Source: Ekhidna lutea
GTDB taxonomy: Bacteria; Bacteroidota; Bacteroidia; Cytophagales; Cyclobacteriaceae
NCBI RefSeq assembly: GCF_900188325.1
Contig: NZ_FZPD01000001.1
Span: 186,001-250,000 of the forward strand
DNA length: 64,000 nt
Direction of reading: 5' to 3'
Positions 53,911 through 63,327 of this stretch are shown piece after piece. A program made the position numbers and the translations under genes. Within the stretch, counting starts at the first letter, position 1. The number at the start of each line of letters is the position of its first letter. The notes beneath the pieces are model-generated. The model ran no database searches. It was given only the letters and a program-made list of their open reading frames with translations, and was not told the DNA's origin.

Positions 53911-55086
53911 CTAATTAAAAAATTCGTAAATACCAGCTACTCCTTGTCCACCACCAACACATGCGGTGACCATTCCGTATTTACCTTTTCTTCTTCTCAT
54001 TTCATTGAACAGCGAGATGGAAAGCTTTGCGCCTGTACATCCCAGCGGATGACCAAGTGCAATGGCTCCTCCATTTACATTTAGCTTGCTCGTATCCAAA
54101 TCCAACCCTCTGATAACTCCAAGCGACTGAGCAGCAAACGCCTCATTCAACTCGACAAGATCCAGGTCATTTTGTTTCAAGCCTGCTTGCTTCAATGCTT
54201 TTGGCACTGCTTCAACCGGCCCTATTCCCATGATTCTGGGGTCAACACCAGCTGCAGTATACGAAACCATTCGTGCGATTGGCTCCAGATTGTGCTCCTT
54301 CACCATTTTCTCACTCATTACCATCACAAAAGCTGCTCCATCTGAAGTAGGAGAAGAATTTCCCGCTGTTACTTGCCCGCCCTGCTTAAATGCCGGACGA
54401 AGTTTGCCAAGGGTTTCCATATTGGTTTCTTCTCTCACACATTCATCTGTGTCTACCACAAATTCTTTCTTATGTCGTTTGCCGTCTTCACCTACAAAAG
54501 TTTCCTCCACAGTGATTGGCACAATCTCATCTTTGAACTTTCCATCTTTGATTGCTTTGGCTGCTTTTTGGTGAGATTCCATAGCAAACTTGTTCGCATC
54601 TTCTGCTGAGATATTAAAATCCTTTGCCACCTCTTCTGCCGTCAACCCCATGTTTAGGTAATATTCCGGGTGCTTTTCAGCAATCTTCCAGTTTAAGGCT
54701 GCCTTGTATCCCATCATCGGCACCAAAGACATGGACTCTGTTCCTCCGGCAATGATACAGTCTGCTGTGCCTGAATGGATTCTTGCACAGGCTAGGTGAA
54801 TTGCTTCCAGGCCAGATCCACAATACCGATTGATAATCATGCCTGGTACAGACATAGGAAGAGAAAGGAGAGAAATGTATCTGCCCATTTGTAACCCTTG
54901 CTCTGCCTCAGGAATTGCGTTCCCAACTATCAGATCATCCACCCGTGTGGCGTCAAATCCTTCAACTGACCCAACCAGATGCTTGATCACATCTGCCGCC
55001 AAATCATCCGGTCGGTAAAATCGGAAGCCGCCTTTTTTTGCTCTTCCCACCGCCGATCTATATCCTGCTACTATATATGCGTTCAT
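53911..55086 (-). CDS. Acetyl-CoA acyltransferase (thiolase)
   Basis: 391 residues. Cleaves 3-ketoacyl-CoA in fatty-acid beta-oxidation. Nucleophile Cys89 in 'NRYCGSGLEAI', His in 'GGAIALGHPLGCTGA' and the second Cys in 'VTACVGGGQGVAG'. It follows the dehydrogenase/hydratase gene, interrupted by a four-helix-bundle gene. FadA/FadI type; acetoacetyl-CoA thiolase is the alternative. Confidence 0.93.
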   Translation of the reverse strand: MNAYIVAGYRSAVGRAKKGGFRFYRPDDLAADVIKHLVGSVEGFDATRVDDLIVGNAIPEAEQGLQMGRYISLLSLPMSVPGMIINRYCGSGLEAIHLACARIHSGTADCIIAGGTESMSLVPMMGYKAALNWKIAEKHPEYYLNMGLTAEEVAKDFNISAEDANKFAMESHQKAAKAIKDGKFKDEIVPITVEETFVGEDGKRHKKEFVVDTDECVREETNMETLGKLRPAFKQGGQVTAGNSSPTSDGAAFVMVMSEKMVKEHNLEPIARMVSYTAAGVDPRIMGIGPVEAVPKALKQAGLKQNDLDLVELNEAFAAQSLGVIRGLDLDTSKLNVNGGAIALGHPLGCTGAKLSISLFNEMRRRKGKYGMVTACVGGGQGVAGIYEFFN

Positions 55087-55119
55087 AACTTATTTTTTAA
55101 GATTATTAGAATTTGGACA

Positions 55120-55476
55120 CTAGACTCTAGAAAATTTATCAACTAAAGAACGTGTCATTTTTTGTAATTCAATTAGTTCCAATGATTCTTTTGCAAGTTG
55201 TTCATCAGAAATAAAGCCGACTCTATTTGAAATTATTAACTGTGTTTCTAACTCAAATTGAGAGCCGAGAGAAATAGAAAGAAAGTTCGAAAAGTCTTTG
55301 TCTGTCTTTCTGCCAGCACCTTCAGCAACGTTAGAAGGAACCGAGACAGAACTTCTTCTCATTTGTGAAACGATTCCAAATTTTTCCTCACTTGGAAATC
55401 TTGAAGTCAACTCATAAATATTTTGAGCGATATCAATTCCTTTCTTCCAAACATGTAATTCTTTGAAATTATGCAT
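55120..55476 (-). CDS. Four-helix-bundle protein (23S rRNA-IVP-like)
   Basis: 118 residues with the IVP signature: 'LHVWKKGIDIAQNIYELT', 'FPSEEKFGIVSQMRRSSVSVPSNVAEGAGR'-type middle and 'ELETQLIISNRVGFI'. Such genes occur as inserted cassettes in rRNA intervening sequences and in protein operons. Here it lies between the two beta-oxidation genes, with CTTTAGTCTAAAG (55486-55498) on one side and TAGACTCTAG at its stop. Function unknown. Confidence 0.88.
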   Translation of the reverse strand: MHNFKELHVWKKGIDIAQNIYELTSRFPSEEKFGIVSQMRRSSVSVPSNVAEGAGRKTDKDFSNFLSISLGSQFELETQLIISNRVGFISDEQLAKESLELIELQKMTRSLVDKFSRV

Positions 55477-55499
55477 CTCTAACGTCTTTAGTCTAAAGT

Positions 55500-57881
55500 C
55501 TAATTTCTAAGCGGTTTCCCCTTGAAAAGAATACTCTGTATTCGCTCCAACGTTTTAGGCTCTCCACACAAACTCAAGAAAGCTTCTCTTTCCAAATCCA
55601 GCAGATATTGCTCTGAAACTTTTGTCGGTGCTGACAAATCTCCCCCTGCCATAATCCAAGCTAGCTTTTGGCCGATCTTCTGGTCATGCTCTGAAATGTA
55701 GCTTCCATATTTCATCCCACTGATTCCTGCATGGAACATCGCAAGGGCTGATTTGCCTTGTACTTTGATGTTTTCTCTTGGAACAGGTTGAGTATATCCA
55801 GCATCAGCTAACGCTAAAACTTTCTCCTTTGCATCTGTTAACAAACGGTTCCTGTTCAACGTGATTTCATCACCACCTCTGAGGATATTCATCTTTCTCG
55901 CTTCCGCAGCAGAAGTTGCCACTTTCGCTGTAGCGATATTCATGAAGTATTCCTGAAGCGTGTTTAGTTCAGGATCTCCAGGTGTGTATTCATCGGCGGC
56001 CCGAAGCGTCAACTCTTTGGTTCCGCCACCACCAGGAATCAGACCTACACCAACTTCCACCAAACCAACATACGATTCTGCATGGGCCTGAATGGCATCA
56101 CAATGTAGGGACAACTCACAGCCGCCACCAAGTACAAGACCTGAAGTTGCTGCCACAACCGGCACACTTGAAAATCGTGCTTTAGTCATGGTGTTTTGGA
56201 ATGTTCGAACCATCAGGTCGATTTCATCAAACTCCTGATCTACTGCGTACATAAACAACATCGCAAGGTTTGCACCGGCTGAGAAGTTTTGGCCTTCATT
56301 TCCAATGACCAATCCACGATAATCATTTTCTGCCATGGTAATGGCCGTGTTGATTCCTTCGATCACATCCGCATCAACAGAATTCATTTTCGTGTGGAAT
56401 TCGAGATTCAATACACCATCTCCAATATCGTAAATGGTAGCACCCGGCTTCTCCCATACCACGTTGCTTTCTTTGAATGCATCAAGGAAGATTAAACCCT
56501 CAGTTCCGGGGATTACTTTGTATGATTTTGAAGGAATATCGTAGTAGTGTTTCTTCCCATTTTCGAATTTGTAGAAAGATTTGTTTCCGCCATCCAGCAT
56601 TTCCTGAACCCAGCTGGCTGGTTCCATTCCTGCTTCTTTCATTTTAGAGGCTGTTTCCTCAACACCAAGCACATCCCAAGATTCAAATGGGCCTAGTTCC
56701 CATGCAAATCCAGCTGCAACAGCCTGATCAATTCTGTAAAGCTCATCTGCGATTTCCGGAATTCGATTTGAACAATATTTGAACAGGTCGTAAAAAGTCT
56801 TTCTGAAGAATTCGCCGGCTTTTCCATCATCCTTCAAAAGGATTGGAAGACGACCTCTTACATCTTCGATGTTTTTGGTTTTATCCATCACATCGAATTT
56901 GGCTTTTGACTTTTCCTCGTACTCAAAAGTCTTGAGGTTGAGCTCAAGAATCTCCGACTTGCCATCCTTCTTTACTTTCTTGTAAAAGCCCTGACCGGTT
57001 TTATCACCCAGCCATTTTTCATCCGAAAGTTTTTGAACTACACGCGGCAGTTTAAATATCTCCCTCGACTCGTCTTTTTCGAGCGCAGCGTATAAGTTGT
57101 TGGATACATTAACGAGCGTATCAAGCCCTACAACATCTGACGTTCGGAATGTAGCAGACTTTGCATGACCGATTACCGGACCGGTTAGTTTATCTACTTC
57201 ATTTACTGTTAATCCAAGCTCGTCTACAACATGCATGGTAGACATCATGCCGTATACTCCAATTCGGTTGGCAATAAATGCCGGCGTGTCTTTACACAAT
57301 ACTGTCTCTTTTCCCAGATACAGATCTCCGTACTTCATGAAGAAGTCTACAATCTCCGGATCCGTTTTCTTTGTTGGGATAATCTCCAATAACCTTAGAT
57401 ATCTCGGAGGGTTGAAAAAGTGCGTTCCGCAGAAATGTTTTTGGAAATCTTCGCTTCTACCCTCCAGCATCAAATGAATCGGAATGCCGGATGTGTTGGA
57501 TGTGATAAGCGTTCCCGGTTTTCTTTCCTTTTCTACTTTATCGAAAAGTGATTTTTTGATTTCAAGATTCTCTACAACTACTTCGATGATCCAATCAACG
57601 TCTTTGATTTTGGATAAATCATCATCAAAGTTGCCTGTCTCGATCAATCGAGCTTTGGATTTGTCGTAAAGTGGTGATGGGTTTGATTTTATCGCTGTTT
57701 GTAGCGCGTCATTCACCAGCTTGTTTCGGGCGGCCGGATTTTCTTTTTCCTTATCGGACAAATCACGTGGCACAATATCCAAGAGCACCACCTCTACACC
57801 AATATTGGCGAAGTGACATGCGATACGTGAGCCCATGATTCCCGATCCAAGAACAGCTGCCTTCTTAATGGTTCGTTTCAT
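55500..57881 (-). CDS. 3-hydroxyacyl-CoA dehydrogenase / enoyl-CoA hydratase fusion
   Basis: 793 residues. The NAD-binding dehydrogenase comes first ('GSGIMGSRIACHFANIGVEVVLLD', Rossmann motif near residues 12-18), then the crotonase domain near residue 500 onwards ('GQNFSAGANLAML', 'GGGCELSLHCD', 'VGVGLIPGGGGTKEL'). This order is that of B. subtilis FadN, opposite to FadB/FadJ. Catalyses hydration and oxidation of enoyl-CoA. Operon: MarR regulator, this gene, IVP cassette, thiolase. Confidence 0.93.
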   Translation of the reverse strand: MKRTIKKAAVLGSGIMGSRIACHFANIGVEVVLLDIVPRDLSDKEKENPAARNKLVNDALQTAIKSNPSPLYDKSKARLIETGNFDDDLSKIKDVDWIIEVVVENLEIKKSLFDKVEKERKPGTLITSNTSGIPIHLMLEGRSEDFQKHFCGTHFFNPPRYLRLLEIIPTKKTDPEIVDFFMKYGDLYLGKETVLCKDTPAFIANRIGVYGMMSTMHVVDELGLTVNEVDKLTGPVIGHAKSATFRTSDVVGLDTLVNVSNNLYAALEKDESREIFKLPRVVQKLSDEKWLGDKTGQGFYKKVKKDGKSEILELNLKTFEYEEKSKAKFDVMDKTKNIEDVRGRLPILLKDDGKAGEFFRKTFYDLFKYCSNRIPEIADELYRIDQAVAAGFAWELGPFESWDVLGVEETASKMKEAGMEPASWVQEMLDGGNKSFYKFENGKKHYYDIPSKSYKVIPGTEGLIFLDAFKESNVVWEKPGATIYDIGDGVLNLEFHTKMNSVDADVIEGINTAITMAENDYRGLVIGNEGQNFSAGANLAMLFMYAVDQEFDEIDLMVRTFQNTMTKARFSSVPVVAATSGLVLGGGCELSLHCDAIQAHAESYVGLVEVGVGLIPGGGGTKELTLRAADEYTPGDPELNTLQEYFMNIATAKVATSAAEARKMNILRGGDEITLNRNRLLTDAKEKVLALADAGYTQPVPRENIKVQGKSALAMFHAGISGMKYGSYISEHDQKIGQKLAWIMAGGDLSAPTKVSEQYLLDLEREAFLSLCGEPKTLERIQSILFKGKPLRN

Positions 57882-57904
57882 AAGTGTTTATTTCCTTTTA
57901 AGAT

Positions 57905-58402
57905 TTAATGATTGGGTTGTAATAAGCCATCAGCTGCAAACTCTTCTGCAATCTGATCGGCTACTTTTTTGAACAAGGAAGGGTCGTCTACAATTCCACC
58001 GATCTCCTGAAGTACTTCGAAGAAGACGCTTAGCTTCTTCTCATCAACCAGTGTTCGGATCTTTGTATTGAATTCGCGAACAGCACGTCTGGAAAGCTCC
58101 CGCTTTTCTTTTCCTATATCCGATAAGAAAACCCGGACCGATCTTCCGTCTATTGCATCTTTCTTCCGATAAACCCAGCCCTTCTCTTCCATGGATTTAA
58201 GCATACGAGTAAGGCTTCTAGATTCCATCCCCAGCATAGGGGCAATTTTAGTTGCCGGTGTGCCGTTTTCCACATCAATATTTAATAGCACAAATCCGGT
58301 GGAAGCCGTCAAATCATAAGGCGAACCGAATTGGTTATACATTCGGGAAACGCCATGCCATAAAGCTTTTATGTTGTAGTCGACCGTTTCTTCTCTTTTC
58401 AT
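57905..58402 (-). CDS. MarR-family transcriptional regulator
   Basis: 165 residues with a winged helix ('PATKIAPMLGMESRSLTRMLKSMEEKGWV' region) and the wing 'KKDAIDGRSVRVFLSDIG'. First gene of the beta-oxidation operon, 23 bases from the fusion gene, so it probably represses it in response to a fatty acyl-CoA or similar. Divergent from the gene at 58493. Confidence 0.9.
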   Translation of the reverse strand: MKREETVDYNIKALWHGVSRMYNQFGSPYDLTASTGFVLLNIDVENGTPATKIAPMLGMESRSLTRMLKSMEEKGWVYRKKDAIDGRSVRVFLSDIGKEKRELSRRAVREFNTKIRTLVDEKKLSVFFEVLQEIGGIVDDPSLFKKVADQIAEEFAADGLLQPNH

Positions 58403-58460
58403 GGTGTATTAGCTTATACAGTTCAAATATAGGAAAATTTGTTATGCATGCATACTATTT

Positions 58461-58488
58461 TTTGTTCCTTCTGCTTATTATAGTTTTG
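58461..58488 (+). promoter_or_regulatory. Promoter of the CxxC protein gene
   Basis: TTTG (58461-58464), 16 bases, TAGTTTTG (58481-58488), an exact -7 match. The only usable ATG starts five bases later, so the mRNA would have almost no leader. Confidence 0.5.
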
Positions 58489-58492
58489 AAAT

Positions 58493-59050
58493 ATGAAGGA
58501 TCAGGAAATACCGGGTGATTTTTATTCATTCGAAACAAATACGCCTTTTGAGCGATGTATCGAATGTGAAAAGTATCTCTTACATGAAGATACTGAATAT
58601 ATCATAGAAAAAGCAATTAAGAATTACGAGGGGTATCCGGCCAGGGATGTGGTGTTTGACTATGCGATATGCATGGACTGTGCAGAAAAAATGAGGCGGG
58701 AAGTTTCAAAAGAGTCCTGGCAGAAGATGATGCAGTACTTTCAGGAAAACATGGATGTACAACACCGGATTGAAATGCAACAACAGTCGGCCGAAGAAAA
58801 CTTACAATCCTGTATGATAAAAAAAACGAATGTGAATGAATGTAGGGAGTACCAAATCTACGCACACTGCAAAGGCAACAAGCTGAACATGGAGAATCCA
58901 CCCTATATGATTTCTGGAGAAGTAATGGAGGAATTAATTCCACTTCTTTCTGATAAAACCATTGATGAAATGAATGGTTTTTTGGATAAGCACTTTTCAC
59001 CTGATCCTTCGCTCATGGAGCCTGCTCCTCCGAGATTGATTTTGGTTTAG
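58493..59050 (+). CDS. Hypothetical protein with paired CxxC motifs
   Basis: 185 residues. Cys22/Cys25 ('CIEC') and Cys60/Cys63 ('CMDC') suggest a zinc ribbon; two more cysteines follow in a charged helical middle. A conserved Bacteroidota protein without assigned function. The promoter -7 box ends four bases before the start. Confidence 0.78.
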   Translation: MKDQEIPGDFYSFETNTPFERCIECEKYLLHEDTEYIIEKAIKNYEGYPARDVVFDYAICMDCAEKMRREVSKESWQKMMQYFQENMDVQHRIEMQQQSAEENLQSCMIKKTNVNECREYQIYAHCKGNKLNMENPPYMISGEVMEELIPLLSDKTIDEMNGFLDKHFSPDPSLMEPAPPRLILV

Positions 59051-59193
59051 TTTATTTAACCGCAGAGGGAGCTGAGTTTAACCACCGAGAGAACGGAGTT
59101 GGGGCAGAGAATACGGTGAGTTATTTTTTGAATTGATACGGATGGCTCCAGTTTTCTATGGTTTGTTGTGACCAGCTGTTTAATGCTCCACTC

Positions 59194-59227
59194 AAAAAAA
59201 GAAGGATGAAAAACCTTTTCACCCTTC
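59194..59227 (-). terminator. Terminator of the Cys/Met PLP enzyme gene
   Basis: Minus-strand GAAGGGTGAAAA paired with TTTTTCATCCTTC, then seven T. Confidence 0.75.
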
Positions 59228-59268
59228 TAATCTAGTGTATCTCTTTAAAAAAAAATGATTTCTTTCGA

Positions 59269-60555
59269 TCAAGCCATCTCTGGCTCCAAAGAAGGTTTTG
59301 ATTCATTCTTTGAATCGATTGTTACTTGCTCCAGTGCCTGCTCGATATCCCAAATCAGATCTTTGGGGTTTTCAACCCCTACGGAAAGTCGAACCAGTCC
59401 ATCGGTAATTCCATATCTCAGTCTTTCATCCGGATCCACTCCCGCATGAGTCATAGATGCCGGGTGCTGCGCCAATGATTCCGTACTTCCCAAACTTACG
59501 GCTAGCTTGATTAGCTTCAGATTATTCAAAAACTGGAATGATTCTTTTTCTCCACCGTTTAAAATGATGCTTAGCATCGCTCCTCCGGATGAGAATTGTC
59601 GATCGAAAATTTCTTTTTGCTTAGTCCCTTCTTTAAGTGCACCGAGATAATGGATTGTTTTCACTTTCGGATGCGCTTTGATTGCCTCATAAACATGCGC
59701 TGCATTGTCGGCTTGTTTTTCCATTCGGATTTTCAGCGTTTCCAAACTTCGAAGCAACAACCATCCCGTCCATGGTCCTGCCATGTTTCCAAGGAATGTC
59801 CGCATTTCTTTAATCTGAGCAATCAATGCTTTGCTTCCTAAACAAGCACCTGCAATCACATCACTATGTCCGCCAATGTATTTGGTGGCTGAGTAAAGTA
59901 CGAGATCCGCTCCATGTTTCAATGGATGCTGCCAGATTGGTCCCATGTAAGTATTGTCAACTGCAATAAGTGGTCGCTCGTCTGTTGTGAAATTTTCTGC
60001 GATCGATCGGCACATTTCCAGATCCACGAGGTGATTGGTTGGGTTGGCAGGTGTTTCCACATAGATCATCTTTAGTGGATGTCCGCTTTCTTTCACCATT
60101 GTTTCAATCTCTTCCTGAGTTTGATTCGGATCAAATCCCATAACATTCACACCAAACCTTGGAAGAACGTGTTTTACAAAATGATCTGTTCCTCCGTAGA
60201 TCGGATTGCTGTGCAACAGCAAATCACCAGGAGACAAAAACTGCATAAGCGCAGTTGTAATTGCACCCATTCCACTTTCAAAAACAGCTGCATCTTCTGC
60301 CTGATCCCAGAGCGTCAGTCTGTTTTCAAGAATTTCAAGATCGGGATTATTTAGTCGGCTGTAAATCAAACCCAGCTCTTCGCCTTCATTCTTTTCTCTT
60401 AAGCCGTAGGCCTGTTCGAAAAATGCTTTTCCATCTTCGGCTCTTTCGAAAACAAATGTGGACGTTTGGAATATGGGTGGCTTGATGGCTCCTTCTGATA
60501 ATGAGGGCTTGAAGCCATAGGACATCATTAAACTTTCCGGACTTAGATTTTTCAT
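59269..60555 (-). CDS. Cys/Met-metabolism PLP enzyme (methionine gamma-lyase / cystathionine gamma-synthase type)
   Basis: 428 residues of the trans-sulfuration PLP family. 'AAVFESGMGAITTAL' near residue 90 binds the cofactor phosphate, 'VDNTYMGP' holds the PLP-pairing Asp, and the lysine is in 'YSATKYIGGHSDVIAG'. The exact reaction (gamma-lyase, gamma-synthase or homocysteine synthase) cannot be settled by eye. Divergent from an Lrp regulator, its likely controller. Confidence 0.87.
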   Translation of the reverse strand: MKNLSPESLMMSYGFKPSLSEGAIKPPIFQTSTFVFERAEDGKAFFEQAYGLREKNEGEELGLIYSRLNNPDLEILENRLTLWDQAEDAAVFESGMGAITTALMQFLSPGDLLLHSNPIYGGTDHFVKHVLPRFGVNVMGFDPNQTQEEIETMVKESGHPLKMIYVETPANPTNHLVDLEMCRSIAENFTTDERPLIAVDNTYMGPIWQHPLKHGADLVLYSATKYIGGHSDVIAGACLGSKALIAQIKEMRTFLGNMAGPWTGWLLLRSLETLKIRMEKQADNAAHVYEAIKAHPKVKTIHYLGALKEGTKQKEIFDRQFSSGGAMLSIILNGGEKESFQFLNNLKLIKLAVSLGSTESLAQHPASMTHAGVDPDERLRYGITDGLVRLSVGVENPKDLIWDIEQALEQVTIDSKNESKPSLEPEMA

Positions 60556-60688
60556 AGCGTGATATTTTAATCGAAATTGGATGAATTAACTATTAAATTC
60601 AATTGATATAGAAAAATCATCTACTAATTATTATTTTGACAACTCATTTATTCTTTATTTTATCCTAAAGTTCGGACTAAACAGAAAC

Positions 60689-61162
60689 ATGATGGATGAC
60701 ATTGATAAAAAGCTGGTGGTGCTTCTCCAGGAAAATGGAAAGTTGACCATGAAAGAATTAAGTGCCGAGTTGGGATTGAGTATCACACCGATTTATGAGA
60801 GGCTGAAACGGCTGGAGCGAAAAGGCGTGATCACCGGCTATCATGCTTCCGTCAATCCGAAAAAAGCCGGATTTGGGTTTGAGGTGTTTTCTTCCGTGAC
60901 ATTGGAATCACACAAGGCAGATTATTTACGGGAGTTTGAAGTGGAGATTTCGAAATTTCCAGAAGTAATGGAATGTTACCACCTGGCAGGGTCATTTGAT
61001 TTTTTGCTAAAAGTGCTCGTGAATAATATGGACGGCTATGCCGATTTTGTAAATAAGAAACTGGCTAAGCTTGACAACATTCGACTGGTACAAAGTATGA
61101 TGGTGTTGAAGAAAGTGAAACAAACAGATGTCTTACCGCTAGTTGACAAAATCTCCGCGTAG
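60689..61162 (+). CDS. Lrp/AsnC-family transcriptional regulator
   Basis: 157 residues: helix-turn-helix 'LTMKELSAELGLSITPIYERLKRLERKGVI' region, then an AsnC ligand domain with 'CYHLAGSFDFLLKV' and 'VQSMMVLKKVKQT'. Two Met codons at the start; 60692 is equally likely. Probably regulates the divergent PLP enzyme gene in response to an amino acid. Its 3' end overlaps the convergent TPR gene by 24 bases. Confidence 0.92.
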   Translation: MMDDIDKKLVVLLQENGKLTMKELSAELGLSITPIYERLKRLERKGVITGYHASVNPKKAGFGFEVFSSVTLESHKADYLREFEVEISKFPEVMECYHLAGSFDFLLKVLVNNMDGYADFVNKKLAKLDNIRLVQSMMVLKKVKQTDVLPLVDKISA

Positions 61163-62947
61163 TTGCCGAAATCTTTTCCTGGCTTCCGCCGAATACATGC
61201 TACCCGGATACTCAACCAAAAATTGTTGGTAGAGTGATTTTGCCTGTTCCACATCTTTGAGCTGCTGCTCCACAATTTCCGCTTTCTTAAACGCAGCATC
61301 GTCAGCCAAAATATCGTATGCGTAAGAGGCTAAAATTTTGTCGAGGTATTCGATCGCACTGATTGTGTTTCCATTTTCCAGTTCCAATTTCGATTTGAGC
61401 CAAAAAATCTCATCCGTGATTGAGTGGTGCATGTACTGTTCAAGCATTACACTCAATCGTTGGTTAGCTTCCGCCTTTTTATTCTGAAAAATCAACAACT
61501 CGATGTTTGCAAATTCCTGCATCACTGCATCGGTGGTATCGAGTGCGGTGTTGTCCGTAATGAGCATACCGAGGGAAATAGCATCATTGGAAATTTCCCT
61601 TGTGGTGTTTTTTTTCAGGATATCTAAATGTCCTTTCGCCAAAGCAAAATTTCCGGTGAAGTAATGCAGTCGGGCATTTCTCAATTTTGCATCATATCCG
61701 AGCTGATGACTTTTGTATGCTTTCTCCACCTGAGAATACAAAAGTGTAGCCTCCCATGGTTCGCCTCGTAACAGATAGATGTCACCCAGGTCCAGTTTGC
61801 TCTGTGAAAGCAACTGGCGGCCTGCTCTTGGGTCCGTAACGAGTTTGTTGAGGAGTTGTGCTGCGAAATCAATTTCATCCAAATAAAAGGCGTGTAACAG
61901 CGCCTTACTTCTTAATGCGTCGAAAGCAGTTTGTGACGGGTATAGTTCATCGTAGAGAGCCTGGTATTGATTCGCTAGTTCTCGAATCTCCAATTTGTTG
62001 ATCGGATAAGTATTCTTGATTTTTTGCTCTTTCGAATCCATCCACAGCTTTCGGGCAAACTGATAGTTTCTGGAGTTTGGATATTGACGTGCTACATACT
62101 CGAAAATTTCTTCGGCATCATCATACGAATTATTTTCCATTGCAATGCGTCCAATATCCATGGAGCGATCTCCCGGGCGTTGGTTTCTTTTATCAATGGC
62201 CCTGGCTTGGATGAACGCTCCGTAAAAATTTTTTCGCTGAAGCTCCACCCAGAGTAAGAGTTCAGCAAACTTGGTGTCATCCGGCTCCTCCTGCATTTTA
62301 CGAATAAGTGTATTTTCTAACTCATTCAAATCTTCTTCCTGTTGAATAAAATTCTGAAGTAGGTTTTTAATGTAGCTGAGTCGGTTCGGACTATCGGAGG
62401 CATAATTCAAATACTCCTCGATCATTGAGGCTTTGTCATTGACCATGCGATAAATGGAAGCAAGCTCCAAAGCATGAACCGTTGGGTTATTACGCGCTTC
62501 TCTTGATTCTTTAAAAAACCGAATGGATTCTTCATAAAGCTGTTCGTTGGCAAAATACTGTGCAAGAATACTCAGTTGGAAAGGGTTTGATTTTGATTCC
62601 TTGGTAAGATCTTTAATGTAACTGTTGAGTTTTTCCGTATTTCCAGATTCATTATATACTGCTGCGAGGTTTGCCTTGAATTGCATATTAGATGGAAAGG
62701 TTTTGATAGAGCGTTGCAAAAATTTTTCTGCAACATCAAAATCTCCGGTAGCTTTTAATAACGTGAGATAGTTTCCAGCAATCAGCTGTAGGTTGTATGG
62801 ATTATCGGATAAGTCTTCGTAAAGCATCCGAGCTTTCTCCAGATCACCTTGCTGATAATATTCATTGGCAATCTGAATTTGATCGTGGCTCTGTGCAATT
62901 ATCAGATTAAGTGGGAAAAATATGTAGAGTAAAGCCCTTCGGATCAT
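61139..62947 (-). CDS. Secreted TPR-repeat protein
   Basis: 602 residues with a signal peptide ('LNLIIAQSHD') and many TPR units ('AGNYLTLLKATGDFDVAEKFL', 'EEIFEYVARQYPNSRNYQFARKLW', 'AKSLYQQFLVEYPGSMYSAEARKRFR' ends the last). Resembles scaffold-type tetratricopeptide proteins of the Bacteroidota envelope. Its start borders the candidate origin region. Confidence 0.85.
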   Translation of the reverse strand: MIRRALLYIFFPLNLIIAQSHDQIQIANEYYQQGDLEKARMLYEDLSDNPYNLQLIAGNYLTLLKATGDFDVAEKFLQRSIKTFPSNMQFKANLAAVYNESGNTEKLNSYIKDLTKESKSNPFQLSILAQYFANEQLYEESIRFFKESREARNNPTVHALELASIYRMVNDKASMIEEYLNYASDSPNRLSYIKNLLQNFIQQEEDLNELENTLIRKMQEEPDDTKFAELLLWVELQRKNFYGAFIQARAIDKRNQRPGDRSMDIGRIAMENNSYDDAEEIFEYVARQYPNSRNYQFARKLWMDSKEQKIKNTYPINKLEIRELANQYQALYDELYPSQTAFDALRSKALLHAFYLDEIDFAAQLLNKLVTDPRAGRQLLSQSKLDLGDIYLLRGEPWEATLLYSQVEKAYKSHQLGYDAKLRNARLHYFTGNFALAKGHLDILKKNTTREISNDAISLGMLITDNTALDTTDAVMQEFANIELLIFQNKKAEANQRLSVMLEQYMHHSITDEIFWLKSKLELENGNTISAIEYLDKILASYAYDILADDAAFKKAEIVEQQLKDVEQAKSLYQQFLVEYPGSMYSAEARKRFRQLRGDFVN

Positions 62948-63327
62948 TGTTCAATTAATTCACATATATACATACCTTATAATATTATATAAAGTTTAAT
63001 AAAATACTATTCTTATTATTAGGGCTGTGGATACGTGGATAAGATAAAGAGTTAAAGTTTGTATTTACGGATTGTTTATAAGGTGGATTTGATTTTTTCT
63101 TATTTAACAGTGTATTCACATCTAATTAATTGAAAACGAGTTGTTTAATGCTTTTTGTGGATAATGCGTAATTCTTCAATGTTGGAATCTTTTTGTATGA
63201 ATCAAAATCATAAATTGTCGATAAGGTAGGATTTGTTAAATGTTATCATTTCCGGATATTCAATATTTATAATTTGTGTGTTAAGTCTATTAGTTATCAA
63301 CTTTCTTAAAGCCGGTTATGCACAGGA
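62948..63327. other. Candidate replication origin (AT-rich DNA with DnaA boxes)
   Basis: No gene in 380 bases. Bases 62951-63020 are 61 of 70 A/T, a plausible unwinding element. DnaA boxes: TGTGGATAA at 63156-63164 and TTATGCACA at 63316-63324 fit TTATNCACA exactly; 63026-63034, 63034-63042, 63112-63120 and 63216-63224 have one mismatch each. Such density is typical of oriC, which in Bacteroidota need not lie beside dnaA. A DnaA-titration or regulatory site is the alternative. Confidence 0.55.

Noticed and set aside
59051-59193. Repeated 'ACCGCAGAG/ACCACCGAGAG' words after the CxxC gene
   Set aside because: Too short and imperfect to define an element; probably degenerate intergenic repeat.
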